From Volvariella volvacea V23 (lineage: Eukaryota; Basidiomycota; Agaricomycetes; Agaricales; Pluteaceae), in NCBI GenBank assembly GCA_000349905.1, contig KB722741.1, forward strand, positions 1,080,100 through 1,144,099: DNA of 64,000 bases. Direction: 5' to 3'. How positions within the stretch are numbered: position 1 is the first letter of the stretch; the number at the start of each line of letters is the position of its first letter. Positions 58,908 to 64,000 of this stretch are shown piece by piece. Position numbers and translations under genes: made by a program. The notes below the pieces were generated by a model. The model ran no database searches, was not told the DNA's origin, and was given only the letters and a program-made list of their open reading frames with translations.

Positions 58908-59037
58908 GTGGTAGGAAACAGACCATGGACTGCATCCGCTTCACTTGAGCTTGGATTCCCAAGTATCAGCCTTCAGTGTTCGTCTGTTCTCATTTACAGA
59001 GCAATTCTTCGACATTAACCCACTCTCACAGACAAGA

Positions 59038-61766
59038 ATGTCTCTCTCGTTGCAATTCCAGTCTTTGCTCAACACCGTCACCATCATGATGATTGTGATG
59101 GGCCTGGGTGTCGTAGCTCAGCAAAGCGTTCATACTTTGGAACTTACCAATGGACCTGTTTCTCCCGATGGCGTCACCCGACAGGCAGTGCTGGTCAATG
59201 GGGGGTTATTCAGCAAGGTCATCACGGGTCAAAAGGTCGGTGTCGGCCTCACTAGCGTCAAGCCCTTTGTCTCTGACGCCTCGTTTATTGATAGGGAGAC
59301 GAGTTCGTCATTGAGGTCGATAACCAGCTGACTCTTCCCGAGTTGCGCAAGAGCACCTCCATTGTGGGTACCATCTTGAGTTGTGACACGACATACTTAG
59401 CTCACATGTTATTCATGTGAAATGTAGCACTGGCACGGACTGTTCCAACGTGGAAGTCAATGGGCTGATGGTCCAGCCTTTGTCACCCAATGCCCAATTT
59501 CTCCTGGACATAAATTCACGTACAGGTTCACTGCAACCGAGGAGGCTGGTACATACTGGTATCATTCTCATCTCGGTAAGCACGCCTGTAAATCTATGCA
59601 TCTCAGACTGAATCGTGGTGCTTCGTAGATGCGCAATATTGTGATGGGCTCAGAGGTGCTTTTGTTATCTATGATCCAAATGACCCTCATCTCGATCTTT
59701 ATGACGTTGACGACGGTGAGTATAACTTCTGATGGTCTATCTTTATTTCTTACTCACTGAACTATTAAAATACAGAGAGTACGGTCATTACGCTCGCAGA
59801 CTGGTATCGTAAGCTCTAATTCCCATCTCCCTCATTATTCATTGCACTTATTAATGCTCGTTATAGACACTCCTGCTGAACAGATTTTTGGCGTTGTGTC
59901 TGTATTATATTCCTCCTGTTGTACGAGTAGCTTACCAATCGTTTCCACAGTAACCCGGATGCAACTCTTATTAATGGCTTGGGACGTACATCTGCGACTC
60001 CCACTGCTCCATTAGCTGTCGTCAATGTCCAAAAAGATGTCAAGTAGGTCTAGCTTGCATCCCACAGCAGCAATGCTCTGATGGTCCTCAAATGTTACAG
60101 ATACAGGTTCAGGCTCGTCTCTATTTCTTGCGATCCTAACTGGGTCTTCTCCATCGAAGGTCACGAACTGACAGTTATCGAGGCTGATGGTGTTAGCATG
60201 CAACCTGTGATTGTAACCTCATTGCAAATCTTAGCTGGTGAGTTGAACTGCTGTCGAGAATCTGCATTAGTCTCACTATTTGATAGGTCAGAGGTACTCA
60301 TTTGTGGTACGTTCCTAAACCCACTGTGAGGATCTACAACCTTTCCTCATTCAAATGCTTTAGCTTCACGCTAATCAACCCGTCGACAACTACTGTAAGT
60401 TTTCTAATATAGTTTGATCAGAGTACCACTCACCATCGCACTTTCCATTCACTTTCCAATCTCTTAGGGATTCGAGCAAACCCCAATTTACCCCCAACGG
60501 GATTCAATAGCAACATAAATAGTGCTATTCTCCGCTACCAAGGAGCGCCTGAACAAGAACCAACTAGTTCAGGGATTCAGGATACAAGCAAGCCCTTGTT
60601 GGAAACTAATTTACATGTAGGTTCTACAATTACCATTGCTAGAGGTGGTATTCACGTCCTGAGATAGCCTGTTGTGAACCCTGGAGCTGTAAGGAACATG
60701 CACCCCTTGTTGCTCCATGCGTTGACATATTGTCCTACAGCCTGGTCTTGATAATATCGACGGCGCAGATGTTCCAATTGTTTTACCTATTGGGCTCGTG
60801 AGTTCCTCCCATTCATTTACTTCTGTACTGTATCACATATCTACTATTCCCACAAATTAGGCGAGCGGAAGATTCAACATAAACGGTACATCGCTTCAGC
60901 TCCCCGATGTGCCAACATTGCTTCAGATTTTGAGTGGTGCCAATGCAGTTGGTCAGCATACTAGTTATGGGATCAAGGATTACAGAGACTGACCCTTGTA
61001 CCTCGCCATAAAAATTCAGAGGACCTCCTGCCTTCAGAGCATTATATTCAGTTACCCCCCAACAAGGTTATACAAATTTCATTCCCAGTGATTGCCGGTC
61101 AAGGATCCGCGATCGGCGGACCCGTGAGTGCTCTACTATTTTCCTGTTCGCCTTACCGCCCTAATGTTTTCTTGTAAAAGCATCCTATTCACCTTCATGG
61201 CGTAAGTCCTTAATAATTTTAGCACGCATAAAGCACTCAAGGAATTTGTTACGCCCCATACAACTGACAAAAATTCATAATAGCATACCTTTGATGTAAT
61301 TCGCAGTGCTGGAAACTCAACATATAACTACGTCGACCCCCCTCGTCGTGATGTGGTCTCCATGGGTGGTCCGGGCGACAATGTTACTATTCGATTCGTC
61401 ACGGATAATGCTGGTCCTTGGTTCTTGCATTGGTGAGCTACGATTTACCTGAATGAAGAAGAGAAAGTTAGTAACGAACCATTTGCGATGCTGTGGACAG
61501 TCATATTGAATGGCATCTCCAAGCGTAAGTTCGCACTTCAGCCCCATTCTTCTTCGCATTCGACTATTCACGTCCATCCTCTTTCATATACAGTGGTCTG
61601 GGTGTTGTACTCGCCGAAAACATTCCAGGAGTGGCATCTAGTCCTCAACCTCCACGTATGTTCAGTCCAATTCTCTGCATCATCGATACTAATGGGATAT
61701 GACCCTATAGAGGAATGGGAAGAACTTTGCAACGCATATAACTCATTGGCACCTGAGGATCAGTAA
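59038..61766 (+). CDS. lcc: Laccase C (multicopper oxidase), secreted
   Basis: The third laccase of the window. The signal peptide ([18 protein letters not shown]) is close to that of laccase A. The mature start is [20 protein letters not shown]. Copper blocks are intact: [57 protein letters not shown] and [19 protein letters not shown], with Leu in the axial position. Intron positions match laccases A and B, with one extra intron (60395-60467) inside the Trp codon of DNYWIRAN. The C-terminus is [18 protein letters not shown] with TAA at 61764. No frameshift seen. It stands 20 kb from the A/B pair in the same direction as A, so the three form a loose cluster, presumably by duplication. Substrate range cannot be told from sequence. 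Confidence 0.95.
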
Positions 61767-64000
61767 ACTTGAATTGGCGTCTGCAAATGGCAGGACACGC
61801 ACACGAATAGAAATACCGTAAAGCATACAATTAACCTCAAGTCGGCGGACCCATTTGGGTTTTCACTGTGAGAATCCGGTTGGACATTGAATTATCGAAC
61901 TATTTAAACACTTGAAAAATGCGGAACGTTGCTTATTTCTCTTTAGCTATTATTTTACTATCTATCCCTCGTTTTCATGGGCCAACTGGGTTGGCCTTCC
62001 CCCATTCTTGTTTTATGTATTCTTCTTAAATTTCATTCGGACTATACTTTTGTCTTCCCCATTCCCTCCTTCGGTTTTGATGTTAGAAACGCTCTCATTA
62101 GAGTGTATCAGTTATTGCTAAATAAAGCTTATTGTGCTCACGAATGGAGTCTTTGACAAGTAAATACGATGGCAAACTGTCTTGAGGCTGATACAATCTC
62201 GTAAGGGCGACATGCGGTCATACAATCATGAACGAATATTTGATAGGCAGTCAATCTATGGAGGCCGCGGTGCGCAGCAGCACTTCGTGTGCTCACCGCC
62301 GCAACAAGTCATGTGCCAACTCACAGTAGTACTGAATAGATCTACCTTAAATCGTCATTTATATGCACACGGAGCCGCTATTGTATAGGTGGGAACGCTT
62401 ATACGCGTGCCACTCCCACATTCAACGCGTGGAGCACTGGGCAGAGCCTCCGACGTCTGAGGAGTTCCTGAGCGTGCCCGGCATGTAGGCATTGGATATT
62501 GGGTGGAGACTTTTATCAGACAGTTGGGAATCACGGAGGTTGCTTACTTCGCTCTGGTACTAGCAGAAGCCAATACATACGCCTGGTCGCTGGCCATGAC
62601 GCGGACGCTCGCGACTGTTACAGCACTTTGTCACACCGTCACATTGTTCTCTCCACCACACTACTGGCACGCTCGTCTCGATCCCAAGGCTTCACTTGAG
62701 CTTTATCAGAACATAGGACAAGCGTTTGAGCTTCGAGAACACTCAATTTGTGCACTCTCTTGATGCACCTGGAGCGCAGAAACAAGCTGCCGATTAGCTA
62801 GTTTTATCGGGGATGCTGTTGGTTCGATCATGACTGTGGTTGGTCCTGTCGAAGGCCAAAGGGCACAAACCAACAGATGTAGCTGAAGCACACCTCCGGA
62901 GTAAGCTGTTAGTGAATGGCTGCTGGATGGTAAGCATAGCCTTTTCTCGCCTACCTTCTAGTTCCCAAGTCATGTTGATGGTATAGAACTTCATGCCGAA
63001 TCTCCGCAGTGCACGTCAGCAATTCCCTTGACACCTTTGACCTGGGCCTTCACCTAGTCCCAAGTGGAATTGCGGGCTCCAATTGCCCTCCAGTTCCGAT
63101 ATTTCGCTGAACTCCTGTCCCAAAAGAAAATTCCTGTGAGGTTGAACCACGTCTTTGGTTTCGTTTCTTCCAGGAACCGGAGCGATGTCGTGACTTCGCG
63201 TTGCTTTGTTGGAGAGATGGTGAGAACTTCATTCTAGTCATTTCGCTGAATTGTCTCCCCCAGTCGTTCCACTTCCACACACCCATCTTTTCCGTAGCGA
63301 TAATAACGGCATCAGTCCTTCTGAATTACGAATTTCTCCAGGCATGACGGCTTGAAGCGCTGATGTCCCGTGCACCAGCTGCCCTTAAGAGATTGATTTC
63401 TCGCACACCGCTCGGGGAATGTCGTATACCAAAGCTGGATTCGTCATCCACTCTGCGACTACATCCATTTTCGGCGGCTTGACCGTTGGTAGAACCAGGA
63501 TTGGTGTGCATCCCGATCAATATAGATTGATACTTCCCAGGTGGTTGGAATTACGAGATGATGTCAAGTCCTGCACTGCTGATAGCGGCTAATATGACCG
63601 ACGTGGGGGTTGAGAACTTCGGCCAACTAGGAAAGATTGATTGGGCGTTTAAGGTATGGAGGACCAGTGAGCGCGGTCACAGAAGTCCGGATTGTTGCAT
63701 CGTTGTACACACGCCACGTTTCTCGAGAGCGGGGATCGAAAAAAGGGGAGATGGGCATACCATAGTGAGTAAATGGCTCGCAATGCCGCGGAGACGTAAT
63801 CATGTCAGTTAGGTGCCCTCATTAGACATTCCCTAGTCCCACTTTGCGCAATTGCCTCGTTGGGCTCGTAAATGCCTCAGTAAAAATAGTACGGAGCTAA
63901 TATTAGAGAGGAATTCAAGGTCTTGATACCTCAAATACCACACTGCAAAGTCCTTAGGCTCTCTATTCCTCATCTCGACACGATCCTGAACTCTCCCAAT
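61767..64000. other. Downstream region, no gene supported
   Basis: Frames at 62503-62763 and 63558-63812 (+) contain plausible protein phrases (ITEVAYFALVLAEANTYAWS; NMTDVGVENFGQLGKIDWAF) but carry no known motif and cannot be joined into an exon chain. They may be decayed or partial genes. The window ends inside this stretch. Confidence 0.35.

Noticed and set aside
61912..62121. Hydrophobic 69-residue frame after laccase C
   Set aside because: T-rich 3' flanking DNA gives Phe/Leu-rich translation by composition alone; no other support.

Overview
The window is a piece of nuclear DNA from a filamentous fungus, most likely an agaricomycete basidiomycete. Genes are cut by many short introns (mostly about 50-75 bp, GT..AG), both strands are used, and the families present fit: multi-intron secreted laccases, F-box/leucine-rich proteins, a TmpA-like membrane flavoprotein, a class 3 lipase and a basidiomycete-type DDE transposase relic. 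Species cannot be fixed from the sequence. Two runs of exactly 100 N mark assembly gaps. I saw no tRNA, rRNA or CRISPR array.

Layout: 1-4.8 kb has no gene I can support. 4.8-17 kb holds housekeeping genes: a NUP84/NUP107 nucleoporin (-), a TmpA-like ferric-reductase-fold protein (-), a NOP8/NOL8-like nucleolar RRM protein (+) and a small four-helix membrane protein (+). 17-25.5 kb is gene-poor, with one small basidiomycete-type gene and a broken Tc1/IS630-like transposase. 25.5-31 kb holds a NUP53/NUP35 nucleoporin (+) and two F-box proteins (+).

32.9-38.9 kb is a tail-to-tail laccase pair. 40-53.4 kb is gene-dense: an F-box relic, a secreted lipase (-), phosphomannose isomerase (+), an unrecognised protein with a duplicated splice donor (+), a PLP-dependent class V enzyme with an apparent frameshift (+), an oversized Gfo/Idh/MocA oxidoreductase (+) and a secretory-pathway membrane protein (-). 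54-56.5 kb is a decayed FAD amine oxidase with an unusual N-terminal extension. 59-61.8 kb is a third laccase (+). The rest, to 64 kb, shows nothing assignable.

Functionally, the three laccases and the lipase are predicted secreted enzymes suited to attack on plant-derived or phenolic material. Two nuclear-pore components and a ribosome-biogenesis factor lie within 22 kb, but I see no evidence that this linkage matters. The points most worth checking are a perfect 75-bp duplication that creates two in-frame 5' splice sites (45.7 kb), a His/Gly-rich repeat after the signal peptide of one laccase (38.6 kb), a conserved TATA-to-ATG spacing in all three laccases, and the amine oxidase with its N-terminal extension and several lesions.
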